DNA of 28,901 nt, taken from positions 1-28,901 of the forward strand of contig DASPLH010000084.1 of assembly GCA_035627675.1 (NCBI GenBank). The letters are read 5' to 3'. The notes beneath the pieces were generated by a model that was given only the letters and a program-made list of their open reading frames with translations, was not told the origin of the DNA and did no database searches. Within the stretch, counting starts at the first letter, position 1. Every line of letters starts with the position of its first letter. The translations under genes were made by a program, and so were the position numbers. Shown here one piece after another: positions 14,818 to 22,164 of the stretch. This stretch comes from DASPLH01 sp035627675. Its GTDB lineage: Bacteria; Acidobacteriota; Terriglobia; Terriglobales; Acidobacteriaceae.

Positions 14818-15303
14818 ATGGCAAACCCGAACCGCAACCCTGAACCCGATTGGCGCGAGCGTGGCTGGGAGTCGATCGAAGGCGGCGCGAGGCGCGACGA
14901 GACCACGCGCGGCAGCGGCGCCACGAGCGACAACGCCGACGTGGTTCGCGACGACACACGCGGGACTCCCATGCGCCGCGCCGATCATCCGCTGCTCGGC
15001 AACGACTACCGCGACGCAGGCGCGGCCGACGATGCCCCCGTTCATGACCGTGGCAGATCGAGATCGGCCAATGAAACACCGGTCCGGCAGGTTCCGGGCA
15101 CCGGTGGCACGTTGCGCATCCTGATCGTCCTGCTCGGCCTTCTCTTGTTCGGAGCCCTGACTGCCCTGATGTTCTTCCGGTTCCAGCAGCCGGCGCCTCG
15201 CAGCCCCGAGCAGCCCAGCGGACGCATCCATGCTCCGGCGGTTTACCGGACGGTCGTCCACGAACCGCCGTTCGTCCCCTGTGAAGCGCGGGCACGGGTG
15301 TAG
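14818..15303 (+). CDS. Hypothetical single-span membrane protein
   Basis: 161 residues. Residues 1-95 are very polar and charged, rich in Arg, Asp, Gly and Pro, and probably disordered (EPDWRERGWESIEGG; LGNDYRDAG). One membrane helix follows at about 99-120 (LRILIVLLGLLLFGALTALMFF), then a short Pro-rich extracytoplasmic tail. The topology suggests a cytoplasmic disordered domain anchored in the inner membrane. Start at ATG 14818 is chosen; the reading frame extends further upstream to 14623 but would run across the tRNA promoter. Third codon positions are strongly G/C, as in neighbouring genes. I do not recognise the family. Confidence 0.65.
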   Translation: MANPNRNPEPDWRERGWESIEGGARRDETTRGSGATSDNADVVRDDTRGTPMRRADHPLLGNDYRDAGAADDAPVHDRGRSRSANETPVRQVPGTGGTLRILIVLLGLLLFGALTALMFFRFQQPAPRSPEQPSGRIHAPAVYRTVVHEPPFVPCEARARV

Positions 15304-15453
15304 TTCCCCGCCGTCTCCGCCCCTTGGAAACGAGCCGACACGGGGACCGATCAGCTGCCGCCCAAGCCTGTGATGCGCGACCTCGCGCAGCCTGCCCGTC
15401 TCTTTGCATCTAAAATGGGCAGCACTCGTTTTCCGAGTGGCACGAGAGCACGC

Positions 15454-16137
15454 ATGAAAACAACGGTTCTCCTCTTTCTTCTGCTGCTGGCTTCTACAGC
15501 CGGCGCTCAGCAGCCCACCGCACCCGCCCCGCCGGCGCAAGTTGCGCAGCCGCCCTTGCAGGGACAACCACCGAACGACGCTTACAACGCGGACATCGCC
15601 GCGCTGAACAACCTTCTGACCAGCCTCCAGCGCGTGTCCTCCAGCGCGGCGGTGAACCTGGCGCGACTGCGGGTCGATAAGTGGAAGGCCGATAAAGACA
15701 TCAAGCGCCAGGCGCAGAACACCATCGATTCCATACAGCGGAACCTTACAGGTGCGATCCCGGACCTGATCGCGCGCGTTCAGGCCGCCCCGCAGGACCT
15801 CTCGCCGAACTTCAAGCTCTACCGCAACCTGAACGTCGTCTTCGACGTGCTCGCGCCCGTCGCGGAGTCCGCCGGTGCGTTCGGTCCCAGGGACCAGTAC
15901 GAGCCGCTGGCGGAGGACGTGGGCGCGCTCGACCAGGTGCGTCGCAGCCTTGCCGACCGCCTGGACTGGCTGGCCGGGATGCGCGATGGCGAACTCGCGT
16001 CGTTGCGCCAGACGGTTCGCGCTGCGCAACTGGCGCGGCAGCAGGCTCCTCCGAAGAAAGTCGTGGTGGACGATACGAAGCCGGCCAAACCGCGCGCCCG
16101 CAAGCCGAAGGCGGCAGCGCCCAAGCCGCCACAATAA
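15454..16137 (+). CDS. Exported hypothetical protein with basic Ala/Pro/Lys tail
   Basis: 227 residues. Clear signal peptide (MKTTVLLFLLLLASTAGAQ). A Pro/Ala/Gln linker (about 20-42) leads to an alpha-helical domain (about 45-200) with heptad-like spacing (NNLLTSLQRVSSSAAVNLARLRVDKW begins at about residue 51). The C-terminal 25 residues are Lys/Pro/Ala-rich (KPAKPRARKPKAAAPKPP), resembling periplasmic or wall-contacting tails. ATG at 15454 is selected because it starts the signal peptide; an in-frame ATG at 15370 would bury it. A TAAAAT box at 15411 may be its -10 element. A small hairpin (15423-15439) lies in the leader. Family not recognised; similar exported helical proteins occur in Acidobacteriota. 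Confidence 0.75.
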   Translation: MKTTVLLFLLLLASTAGAQQPTAPAPPAQVAQPPLQGQPPNDAYNADIAALNNLLTSLQRVSSSAAVNLARLRVDKWKADKDIKRQAQNTIDSIQRNLTGAIPDLIARVQAAPQDLSPNFKLYRNLNVVFDVLAPVAESAGAFGPRDQYEPLAEDVGALDQVRRSLADRLDWLAGMRDGELASLRQTVRAAQLARQQAPPKKVVVDDTKPAKPRARKPKAAAPKPPQ

Positions 16138-16163
16138 GTAATTCAGAAGTAATTGGGATTTCG

Positions 16164-16193
16164 GGAACTTCCGTAACCAGCACGGGGTCTATA
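16164..16193 (+). promoter_or_regulatory. Candidate ECF-type promoter of the sigma factor operon
   Basis: GGAACTT (16164-16170), a 16-base spacer, then GTCTATA (16187-16193). A GGAAC -35 with 16-17 bases to a GTCTA-like -10 is the usual form of ECF sigma promoters, including sigma-E autoregulatory ones. It lies about 165 bases before the sigma gene, so autoregulation is likely. Inference from sequence form and location. Confidence 0.6.
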
Positions 16194-16199
16194 GGGGTG

Positions 16200-16297
16200 A
16201 GTCGCCAAATGGGGGCGACTGCCCTTTCGTCCTTTGGGGAAGGTCGGATGGCGGTACCTGAGCCGTGCCCCGGTCAAGGTACCTGCCGTAACCATCC
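16200..16297 (+). promoter_or_regulatory. Structured 5' leader of the ECF sigma gene
   Basis: Hairpin 1: AGTCGCC (16200-16206) with GGCGACT (16214-16220). Hairpin 2: GGATGG (16246-16251) with CCATCC (16292-16297), enclosing an inner arm where GGTACCTGA (16253-16261) pairs with TCAAGGTACC (16274-16283) with one bulge. Both lie between the ECF promoter and the start codon. Possible regulatory RNA; no known riboswitch class recognised. Confidence 0.4.
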
Positions 16298-16355
16298 GCG
16301 CAGTGCCCCGAATTTGTTGCAGGCACGCGGATGCGAGTAAGATGGAGGCCAAGCG

Positions 16356-17105
16356 GTGCGTACCGCCGTGGGGGTCACAACCGTGGGCGAGCTTGCCAGC
16401 GCAATCCCCTTGCGCCAGGAAGAAGCCTCGATCGTCGCCGAGTTACAGGCGGGATCCGAGGACGCCTATGCTTGGCTGATCGCACAATTCCACCAGCCGA
16501 TTTACAGCCTCGTCTATCGCATCCTCGACGATCCGTCCGACGCGCCGGATACGACCCAGGAAGTCTTTTTGAAGGTCTTCCGGGGCATCCAGCGCTTCAA
16601 CGGGGAGTCCAGCTTGAAAACGTGGATCTATCGCATCGCTCTGCATGAGGCCTCGAACCGCCGCCGTTGGTGGTTCCGCCACAAGGTGCGCGAGACGGCG
16701 ATCGAACCCACGTTCGAACAGGAAGACGGAGTGAGGTTCACCTGCGCAGGCGCGCTGGTGGACGAGGCCGCATCGCCGCTCGAGGTGCTGATGCACAGCG
16801 AAGCGCGCGAGAAGCTGGAAGACATTTTGAAAGAGTTGCCGGAGCCGTATCGCACGACGGTCATCCTCCGCGATATCGAAGAGCTCTCCTACGAGCAGAT
16901 CGCGGAAGTGATGGACGTATCGCTGGGTACGGTCAAGTCCCGCCTGGTTCGCGGACGTGACGCGCTGAAGAAGCGCCTGTTGCGTTGCGTGCAGGAGGTG
17001 GGGCCGGCGCTCGGACTCGATGTACGGGACCGGACCGGGGCTGAAGGAAGACGCACCCGTGGCAAATCCGCCATGGGCAGCCATGAAGTCGAGGTAACGT
17101 CATGA
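16356..17105 (+). CDS. ECF-family RNA polymerase sigma factor (RpoE-like)
   Basis: 249 residues. Region 2 spans about 40-110: FHQPIYSLVYRILDD, then DTTQEVFLKVFRGIQRF (core binding) and LKTWIYRIALHEASNRRRWW (-10 recognition). Region 4 lies at about 155-210: LPEPYRTTVILRDIEELSYEQIAEVMDVS and GTVKSRLVRGRDALKK (-35 recognition helix-turn-helix). Regions 1.1 and 3 are missing, as in ECF factors. The linker between domains is about 40 residues, and a basic, Gly/Arg-rich extension of about 35 residues follows region 4. Start GTG at 16356 has a GGAGG site seven bases upstream. It overlaps the anti-sigma gene by 4 bases, and an ECF-type promoter lies upstream, so it probably controls its own operon. 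Confidence 0.94.
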   Translation: MRTAVGVTTVGELASAIPLRQEEASIVAELQAGSEDAYAWLIAQFHQPIYSLVYRILDDPSDAPDTTQEVFLKVFRGIQRFNGESSLKTWIYRIALHEASNRRRWWFRHKVRETAIEPTFEQEDGVRFTCAGALVDEAASPLEVLMHSEAREKLEDILKELPEPYRTTVILRDIEELSYEQIAEVMDVSLGTVKSRLVRGRDALKKRLLRCVQEVGPALGLDVRDRTGAEGRRTRGKSAMGSHEVEVTS

Positions 17106-17764
17106 ATTGTGCCGAGGCCAAACGGTTGCTGTCGTCGTATATCGACTCGGCGATGACAGGCAAACAGATGCATGCGGTCAGCAATCATCTGGAAGAGTGC
17201 GAGCGCTGCCGCGAGGAAGTGTCGTTGCTGTCCGTGACACAACGTGCAGTGTCGGCGCTGGGCCGCAAGCAGGCTCCCCCGGATCTGTCATTAAAGATTC
17301 GCGTGATGATGTCGCAGCAGCTGGCAGCGGCGCGCCGCGACCCGTGGGAAGCCATCCTGATGCGTTGGCGCAACGCGACGAACGCGTTCATGGTGCCGGC
17401 GACGGCGGGAATGCTGAGCGCGGTCATCATCTTCGGATTGCTGATCGGGATGCTGATGCCCGTGCAATTGAGCGCCAGCAACGATGTACCGACGAATCTC
17501 TATATTCCGCCGGAGCTGTCCTCGTCTCCGTTCGTCCCTGAGGTCAGCGGAACCGATGGCGCGTACGTGATCGAGGCGTACGTGGATGCCAGCGGCCGCG
17601 TACACGACTTCCGCATTCTGGCCGGCCCGGACGACGCGCAGGCCCGGATGCCGGAGATCAAGAACATGATGCTGTTCACCGTGTTCCGTCCCGCGACCAG
17701 CTTTGGCCAGCCCACCAGCGGCCGCGCCATCCTCACCTTCTCCGGAATCAGCGTGAAAGGCTAA
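17102..17764 (+). CDS. Membrane anti-sigma factor with zinc finger and TonB-C-like domain
   Basis: 220 residues. The N-terminal anti-sigma zinc-binding domain has Cys3 and the HxxxCxxC motif His29-Cys33-Cys36 (HLEECERC). A linker leads to a membrane helix at about 98-120 (ATAGMLSAVIIFGLLIGML). The extracytoplasmic part (about 150-220; YVIEAYVDASGRVHDFRI, FRPATSFGQP) looks like a TonB C-terminal fold, an uncommon sensor domain for such proteins. It presumably holds the sigma factor at the membrane until a periplasmic signal releases it. The ATG overlaps the sigma stop codon (ATGA), ensuring matched expression. A perfect 8-bp hairpin (17765-17785) follows the stop. Anti-sigma assignment is strong; the TonB-like fold is inferred by eye. 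Confidence 0.88.
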   Translation: MNCAEAKRLLSSYIDSAMTGKQMHAVSNHLEECERCREEVSLLSVTQRAVSALGRKQAPPDLSLKIRVMMSQQLAAARRDPWEAILMRWRNATNAFMVPATAGMLSAVIIFGLLIGMLMPVQLSASNDVPTNLYIPPELSSSPFVPEVSGTDGAYVIEAYVDASGRVHDFRILAGPDDAQARMPEIKNMMLFTVFRPATSFGQPTSGRAILTFSGISVKG

Positions 17765-17785
17765 GCGGGACCGTCATGGTCCCGC
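17765..17785 (+). terminator. Hairpin after the anti-sigma gene
   Basis: Perfect 8-bp stem GCGGGACC (17765-17772) with GGTCCCGC (17778-17785), loop GTCAT, starting one base after the stop codon. There is no T tract, so it may protect the 3' end or act with Rho rather than terminate alone. Confidence 0.45.
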
Positions 17786-17851
17786 GGGCGGAGCCGAACG
17801 CGGCCCGTCGCCGGAACGAGAGAAGCCGTGGGCGCAACGGGCGCCCGCCGA

Positions 17852-17881
17852 TTGCTTCTCCCCTTGGCGAACCCTTACACT
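17852..17881 (+). promoter_or_regulatory. Promoter of the large TPR protein gene
   Basis: -35 TTGCTT (17852-17857), 18-base spacer, -10 TACACT (17876-17881). Transcription would start near 17888, which rules out a translation start at 17828 and supports the GTG at 17933. Confidence 0.5.
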
Positions 17882-17932
17882 GAACGGCACGACATCCGAC
17901 GCAACTTCCTCATAGGAGGCACACTGGACTCC

Positions 17933-19429
17933 GTGTCCCGTCTGTCGATCATTCTTGCTGTCATTCTGACTCTGCTCTCGACCTCCGTGGCGCAGGAAAC
18001 ACCGCGCATGAGCCTCGAGTACAGCGAGCCAATGTTCACCGTCATGGCCGCCATCAACGCGTGCGGCTACGACCAGGACCTCGCCACTTCGCTGCCCATC
18101 CGCCAGCAGGTGCGGGCGGAAGTCGTGCAGGCGGCGCAGACAACCCAGGCGCAGAACGCGCTGGCGCAGATGTGCAAGTATTACGTCGAGCACCGCCAGG
18201 CGGATAACTCGCGCACGCTGGCGCAGTACGTTTCGCTCGCGCTCAACCTCGGGGAGGCTCCGGCGTTCACGCCGAAGGTCAAGGAGGCCGACCTGCCGCC
18301 GGACGCCGCCAACGTCCTCGGCTTCGTGCCGTTGCTTCAGACCTTCTACGTCACCACCGAACTCAACCGCATTTACCGGAGTCACATCCAGGATTACGAG
18401 CGGCTGGTGGACCAGTTCCGCGAGCCCATCACCAACTTGCTGGTCTCAACCGACGTGTATCTCAAGAAGCCGATGAGCGGCTACGTCGGACGGAACTTTC
18501 TCGTCTACCTCGAGCCGCTGGCTGCGCCGGGACAGACGAACTCGCGCAATTACGGCGACGACTACTTCGTCGTGCTCTCGCCGGAAGCCAGGACCAGCCT
18601 CGAACAGGTTCGCCATACGTACCTGCACTTCGTTCTCGACCCGCTCGCGCTCAAGCGCGCGAACCAGTTGAATCGTCTCTCGCCGATCCTGGACACGGTC
18701 GCCGATGCTCCGCTCGCAGCCAGTTACAAGCAGGATGTCGCGCTGCTGGTAACCGAGTCGTTGATCCGGGCGGTGGAAGCGCGCACGCTTGGGGGCGTGA
18801 AGGGTCCCGAGCGTCAGCGTGAAGAGCAGGTCGAGCGCTCGATGCGCGAGGGATTTGTGCTGACGCGCCACTTCTACGAGACGCTGATCAAGTACGAGAA
18901 GGACGAAGTAGGGCTCCGCGAAGCGTACCCCGACTGGCTCTTCGGGATCGATCTCGGCCGCGAGATGAAGAGGGCGGGTTCCATCCAGTTCGCGTCGTCG
19001 TCCACTCCCGAGGTCGTGGGCAGCGGACGCCGCCAGCAGCTTGCCTTCGGCGAACTTGCCGAACGCGCGCTGACGGACGGAAACTTCGACGCGGCAGCGA
19101 AGTACGCGCAGCAATCGCTGGACAAAGGCGAAGACGCCGGACGCGCGCTGTTCGTGCTGGCACGCGCCTCGACGCTGCAGGGCCGGATGGAAGAAGCGCG
19201 CAAGTACTTCGAGCGCACGATCGGCTCTGCCAAGGACAGCCGAACCCTGGCGTGGTCGCACATCTACCTGGGCAGAATCTTCGACCTGCAGCAAGACCGC
19301 CACACAGCTTTGCAGCACTACCGAGCAGCTCTGCTCGCCGGCGATAAGGCATCCGATACTAAAGCGGCGGCGGAACGCGGCATCGAAAAGCCGTATGCTC
19401 CACCTGCTCGTTCACAGCAGCCTGAATAG
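17933..19429 (+). CDS. Exported TPR protein with an HTYLH segment
   Basis: 498 residues. A signal peptide begins almost at once (SRLSIILAVILTLLSTSVAQ). The central part (about 20-370) is helical and unassigned; it contains VRHTYLHFVLDPLALK with His228 and His232 spaced as in a metalloprotease HExxH motif, but Thr replaces Glu. The C-terminal third (about 370-480) holds two to three TPRs (FGELAERALTDGNFDAAAKY; ALFVLARASTLQGRMEEARKY; IYLGRIFDLQQDRHTALQHY). Start: GTG at 17933; CTG at 17924 sits closer to the AGGAGG site (17913-17918), and a GTG at 17828 lies upstream of the likely promoter. The next exported TPR gene starts 46 bases after the stop, so the two probably share a transcript. Confidence 0.8.
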   Translation: MSRLSIILAVILTLLSTSVAQETPRMSLEYSEPMFTVMAAINACGYDQDLATSLPIRQQVRAEVVQAAQTTQAQNALAQMCKYYVEHRQADNSRTLAQYVSLALNLGEAPAFTPKVKEADLPPDAANVLGFVPLLQTFYVTTELNRIYRSHIQDYERLVDQFREPITNLLVSTDVYLKKPMSGYVGRNFLVYLEPLAAPGQTNSRNYGDDYFVVLSPEARTSLEQVRHTYLHFVLDPLALKRANQLNRLSPILDTVADAPLAASYKQDVALLVTESLIRAVEARTLGGVKGPERQREEQVERSMREGFVLTRHFYETLIKYEKDEVGLREAYPDWLFGIDLGREMKRAGSIQFASSSTPEVVGSGRRQQLAFGELAERALTDGNFDAAAKYAQQSLDKGEDAGRALFVLARASTLQGRMEEARKYFERTIGSAKDSRTLAWSHIYLGRIFDLQQDRHTALQHYRAALLAGDKASDTKAAAERGIEKPYAPPARSQQPE

Positions 19430-19475
19430 ATGTATGGGGATGCCGCGAACGATCGCGCATCCCGGGGAGAATGCA

Positions 19476-20438
19476 ATGAAACCTTTCATAACCCTTTGCT
19501 GCGCTCTGTTGGCGTTCAGCTCTTTCAGCGTTGCGCAGGATGCACAGGCAGATAAGCCCGGGCAGCCCGGCAGTACCGCTCAGCAGGAGCAGCAACCGCA
19601 GCAGCAACCTCAGTTCCCGGCCGGCACCAAGACGAACCCGGCGCCAAAGTCGAAGGAAGAGGCCGACGCGTACATGGCTGCGACTCAGCTTACGGACGGA
19701 ACCGCGCTGGAGGCCGCAGCCAACGATTTCGCCGCCAAGTATCCCGACAGCCAGTTCAAGGGTCCTCTATTCCAGCGCGCGATGCTCACGTATCTCCAGG
19801 CCGGTAACACGGACAAGGCCACCGAAGCGGGCCGCCGGGCGCTGACCTTCGATCCGGACGATCCGCTTACGCTGGCGCAGATGGCCACGGTGCTGGCGGA
19901 ACGCACGAGGGCGAGCGATCTCGACAAGGAAGAGCGCTGGGCCGACGCGACCCGCTTCGCGAACGAAGCGCTGAAGAACGCGGAAGAGCCCCGCGTGTCC
20001 GCCACCGCGCCTCCCGAAGCCGTCGCCAGTTTGAAGAACCAGATTCGCGAGTGGGCGTACACGGCCCTGGGCACGATCGCCTTCAACCGCAAGGATTTCG
20101 CGGCCGCCGAGCAGAATTTCGTGAAGGGCGCGCAGGTCAACACCGCGCAGCCCGATCCAGCAACGTACTTCCGCATCGCCGCTGCGCAGCGCAACCAGGG
20201 CAAGTACCAGGCGGCGCTCGAGTCGATCAACAAGACCATTCAGGTCGCGCAGGCAAGTCAGGATGCTGCCATGACCAGCATGGCGCAGCAGCAGAAGGCC
20301 GACCTCGAGCGCATCATCGCCCAGAAGGGCGGCGTGAAACCGGCCGGTACTCCGGCAGCTACCCCGGCGACGCAGGGACCGGCGACGCAGCCGGCCCCGA
20401 CGGCTCCGGCGACGCAGTCGGCTCCCACCCCGCGGTAA
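19476..20438 (+). CDS. Exported TPR-repeat protein with low-complexity ends
   Basis: 320 residues. Signal peptide (MKPFITLCCALLAFSSFSVAQ), then a Gln/Pro-rich linker (about 22-55; QQEQQPQQQPQFP). The helical domain (about 60-285) contains TPR-like repeats, including QFKGPLFQRAMLTYLQAGNTDKA and AYTALGTIAFNRKDFAAAEQ and YFRIAAAQRNQGKYQAALES. The last 35 residues are Pro/Ala/Thr-rich repeats (TPAATPATQGPATQPAPT) and look disordered. The ATG at 19476 has a GGGGAGA site upstream; an earlier in-frame ATG at 19395 would lie inside the preceding gene. It is the second gene of a probable two-gene unit. Exact partners and role unknown; a periplasmic assembly or scaffold function is inferred from fold and export. 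Confidence 0.82.
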   Translation: MKPFITLCCALLAFSSFSVAQDAQADKPGQPGSTAQQEQQPQQQPQFPAGTKTNPAPKSKEEADAYMAATQLTDGTALEAAANDFAAKYPDSQFKGPLFQRAMLTYLQAGNTDKATEAGRRALTFDPDDPLTLAQMATVLAERTRASDLDKEERWADATRFANEALKNAEEPRVSATAPPEAVASLKNQIREWAYTALGTIAFNRKDFAAAEQNFVKGAQVNTAQPDPATYFRIAAAQRNQGKYQAALESINKTIQVAQASQDAAMTSMAQQQKADLERIIAQKGGVKPAGTPAATPATQGPATQPAPTAPATQSAPTPR

Positions 20439-20450
20439 TTCGCGAGTCGG

Positions 20451-20456
20451 TACAAT
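20451..20456 (+). promoter_or_regulatory. -10-like TACAAT before rnc
   Basis: TACAAT overlaps the start of the long hairpin upstream of rnc. It is 63 bases from the rnc ATG. If used, transcription would start within the 5' arm of the hairpin. No -35 box is visible. Confidence 0.3.
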
Positions 20457-20458
20457 AC

Positions 20459-20512
20459 AAAGACCCCGCAGTTTCCCGGAGCAGGTGGGCCGGAACTCCT
20501 GCGGGGTCTTTT
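20459..20512 (+). terminator. Long hairpin just upstream of rnc (terminator or RNase III site)
   Basis: A perfect 13-bp stem pairs 20459-20471 with 20499-20511; a second stem inside it pairs 20473-20479 with 20490-20495 with one bulged C. The 3' arm ends in TCTTTT and stops 7 bases before the rnc ATG. It fits a Rho-independent terminator for the preceding TPR gene, but its length and position also fit an RNase III cleavage site in the rnc leader. Confidence 0.7.
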
Positions 20513-20519
20513 CGCAGAC

Positions 20520-21278
20520 ATGAAGCACGCTCCCACAGAGTCGCTTGAGCCGGCGCTCGGATACCGTTTCCAGCGCCCCGAACTCCTGCAACGCGCACTA
20601 ACCCATAGCTCGCATGCTCGCGAGAACCTGGACGGCGGCGCCGACAACGAGCAGTTCGAGTTCCTGGGCGACGCCGTTCTGGGATTCGTAACCAGCCAGG
20701 AGCTGTTCACCCGCTTCCCAACCTATGCCGAAGGCGAGCTGTCGAAGCTCAAGGCACACCTCGTCAGTTCGAGATACCTGCTGGGCGTAGCCAGCAGACT
20801 CAGGCTTGGCGAGTTCCTCCGCCTTGGCCGCGGCGAGGAGAAAACCGGGGGGCGCTCGAAAAGCACGTTGCTCTCCGATGCGCTCGAAGCCGTAATCGCA
20901 GCCGTTTATCTCGACGGGGGCGTTGAGCCGGCCCGCGCGTTCATACTGGAGAGGATCGTGCTGCCGGAACTCGCCCGGCTGGAGCAGGTCGAGGACGAAC
21001 TCCTGCTGGCCGACTACAAATCGCGCCTCCAGGAGATGCTGCACGCCAGCGGGCGTCCGGAGCCTGAGTACGTTCTGCTCCGCGAAGAAGGCCCGGAACA
21101 TCGAAAGCAGTTCATCGTAGAAGTACGTGTCAGGGGTCGCGACGGGAGCGTGGAGTTCGCCTCGCAGGGCGCGGGGGCCTCGAAGAAGAGGGCGGGACAG
21201 GTGGCGGCACAGTTGGCCGTGCACCGTCTCGGTACGGACCACAAGCCCGACGGCGGCGCCGGGGATGACAAGGGCTGA
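20520..21278 (+). CDS. rnc: Ribonuclease III
   Basis: 252 residues, slightly longer than E. coli RNase III. The endonuclease domain (about 1-155) has the signature NEQFEFLGDAVL with Glu44, Glu47 and Asp51, and the second metal-binding block LLSDALEAVIAAVYLDGG with Asp120 and Glu123; all catalytic carboxylates are present. The C-terminal dsRNA-binding domain (about 165-235) starts DYKSRLQEMLHASG and includes GASKKRAGQVAAQLAVHRL. It cleaves double-stranded RNA, including rRNA precursors, in the cytoplasm. The ATG at 20520 lies only 8 bases after a long hairpin and has no clear separate ribosome site. The first signal peptidase gene starts 2 bases after the stop, so rnc and lepB are translationally linked, a known bacterial arrangement. 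Confidence 0.97.
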   Translation: MKHAPTESLEPALGYRFQRPELLQRALTHSSHARENLDGGADNEQFEFLGDAVLGFVTSQELFTRFPTYAEGELSKLKAHLVSSRYLLGVASRLRLGEFLRLGRGEEKTGGRSKSTLLSDALEAVIAAVYLDGGVEPARAFILERIVLPELARLEQVEDELLLADYKSRLQEMLHASGRPEPEYVLLREEGPEHRKQFIVEVRVRGRDGSVEFASQGAGASKKRAGQVAAQLAVHRLGTDHKPDGGAGDDKG

Positions 21279-21280
21279 GC

Positions 21281-22132
21281 TTGCATAACGACGATCCAAT
21301 CCAGGAGCCAGCGCCCGCTTCGGTTTCCGACGCCGCACCGCCGCCCGTGCAGGTCGCGCCGGCGTCTGCGGGCCCCGCGCAGGAGCGCACGATGCTGCCA
21401 GAGGGCTGGCTCGCTTCGGCGCAATCGCTGGTCGTGACCGTGGTGATCGCCGTGTTCGTAATCACCTTCATCATCCAGGCCTTTCAGATCCCGTCGGAAT
21501 CGATGGAAGACACGCTACTGATCGGGGACTACCTGCTGGTGGACAAGGCGCATTACGGACCCGCCGGAACCTTGCGGGCCCTGCTGCCGTACAGTCCCGT
21601 GCGCCGCGGAGACATCATCGTCTTCCGCTACCCGATCCATCCGTCGGAGCACTTCGTGAAGCGCGTTATCGGAGTTCCGGGAGACCGGATCAGGATCGTG
21701 CGGCGGCGTGTCTTCATCAACGGCCAGGCGCTCGACGAGCCTTACGCCGTGTTCAAGGAGTCCTTGCCGGACGCGTTCCGGGACAACTTCCCGGGCGGCA
21801 ATGCGCGTTCGACTCACATCACCTCCCGCTGGTACCTCGACCTTCAGAAACTGGTGGAGGACGGGCAGATGATCATCCCCTCGGGACACTACTTCGTTAT
21901 GGGCGATAACCGCGACCAGAGCCTCGACAGCCGCTACTGGGGCTTCGTGCCGGAGGAGAACATCATCGGCCGTCCGCTCATGATCTATTGGTCCATGCAG
22001 ACCTTAGGGGGCGGCGAAGGCGAACCGGTATTCACGGACGATGAGAGTGATAGACTTCTGCATGTGCGCGATGGGTTCGCTCTCGCGTTGCAGAACATTC
22101 GCTGGAGGCGGATTCTCAGCATCATCCACTGA
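21281..22132 (+). CDS. lepB: Signal peptidase I (first copy)
   Basis: 283 residues. Removes signal peptides from secreted preproteins at the outer face of the inner membrane. A Pro/Ala-rich cytoplasmic N-terminus (1-43) precedes one membrane helix (about 49-68). The catalytic Ser74 lies in IPSESMEDTLLIGD, and the general base Lys127 in FVKRVIGVPGD. Box E is GDNRDQSLDSRYWGFVP. Both catalytic residues are intact. A C-terminal stretch of about 45 residues (including GGGEGEPVFTDDESD) ends in a basic/hydrophobic helix that may touch the membrane. Start TTG at 21281 lies 2 bases after rnc; no other start is near. It is paralogous to the next gene, sharing FRDNFP and box E. Which substrates each copy prefers cannot be seen. 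Confidence 0.95.
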   Translation: MHNDDPIQEPAPASVSDAAPPPVQVAPASAGPAQERTMLPEGWLASAQSLVVTVVIAVFVITFIIQAFQIPSESMEDTLLIGDYLLVDKAHYGPAGTLRALLPYSPVRRGDIIVFRYPIHPSEHFVKRVIGVPGDRIRIVRRRVFINGQALDEPYAVFKESLPDAFRDNFPGGNARSTHITSRWYLDLQKLVEDGQMIIPSGHYFVMGDNRDQSLDSRYWGFVPEENIIGRPLMIYWSMQTLGGGEGEPVFTDDESDRLLHVRDGFALALQNIRWRRILSIIH

Positions 22133-22164
22133 TCCGTCCGGCGGCGCTCGTCGCGGAGGAATCG

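Noticed and set aside
14809..16134. 441-codon minus-strand frame spanning two plus-strand hypotheticals
   Set aside because: The plus frames have a signal peptide, a membrane helix and sensible starts; the minus product is low-complexity and motif-free.
17828..17932. N-terminal extension of the large TPR protein from the GTG at 17828
   Set aside because: It would bury the signal peptide 35 residues in and lies upstream of the TTGCTT-N18-TACACT promoter.
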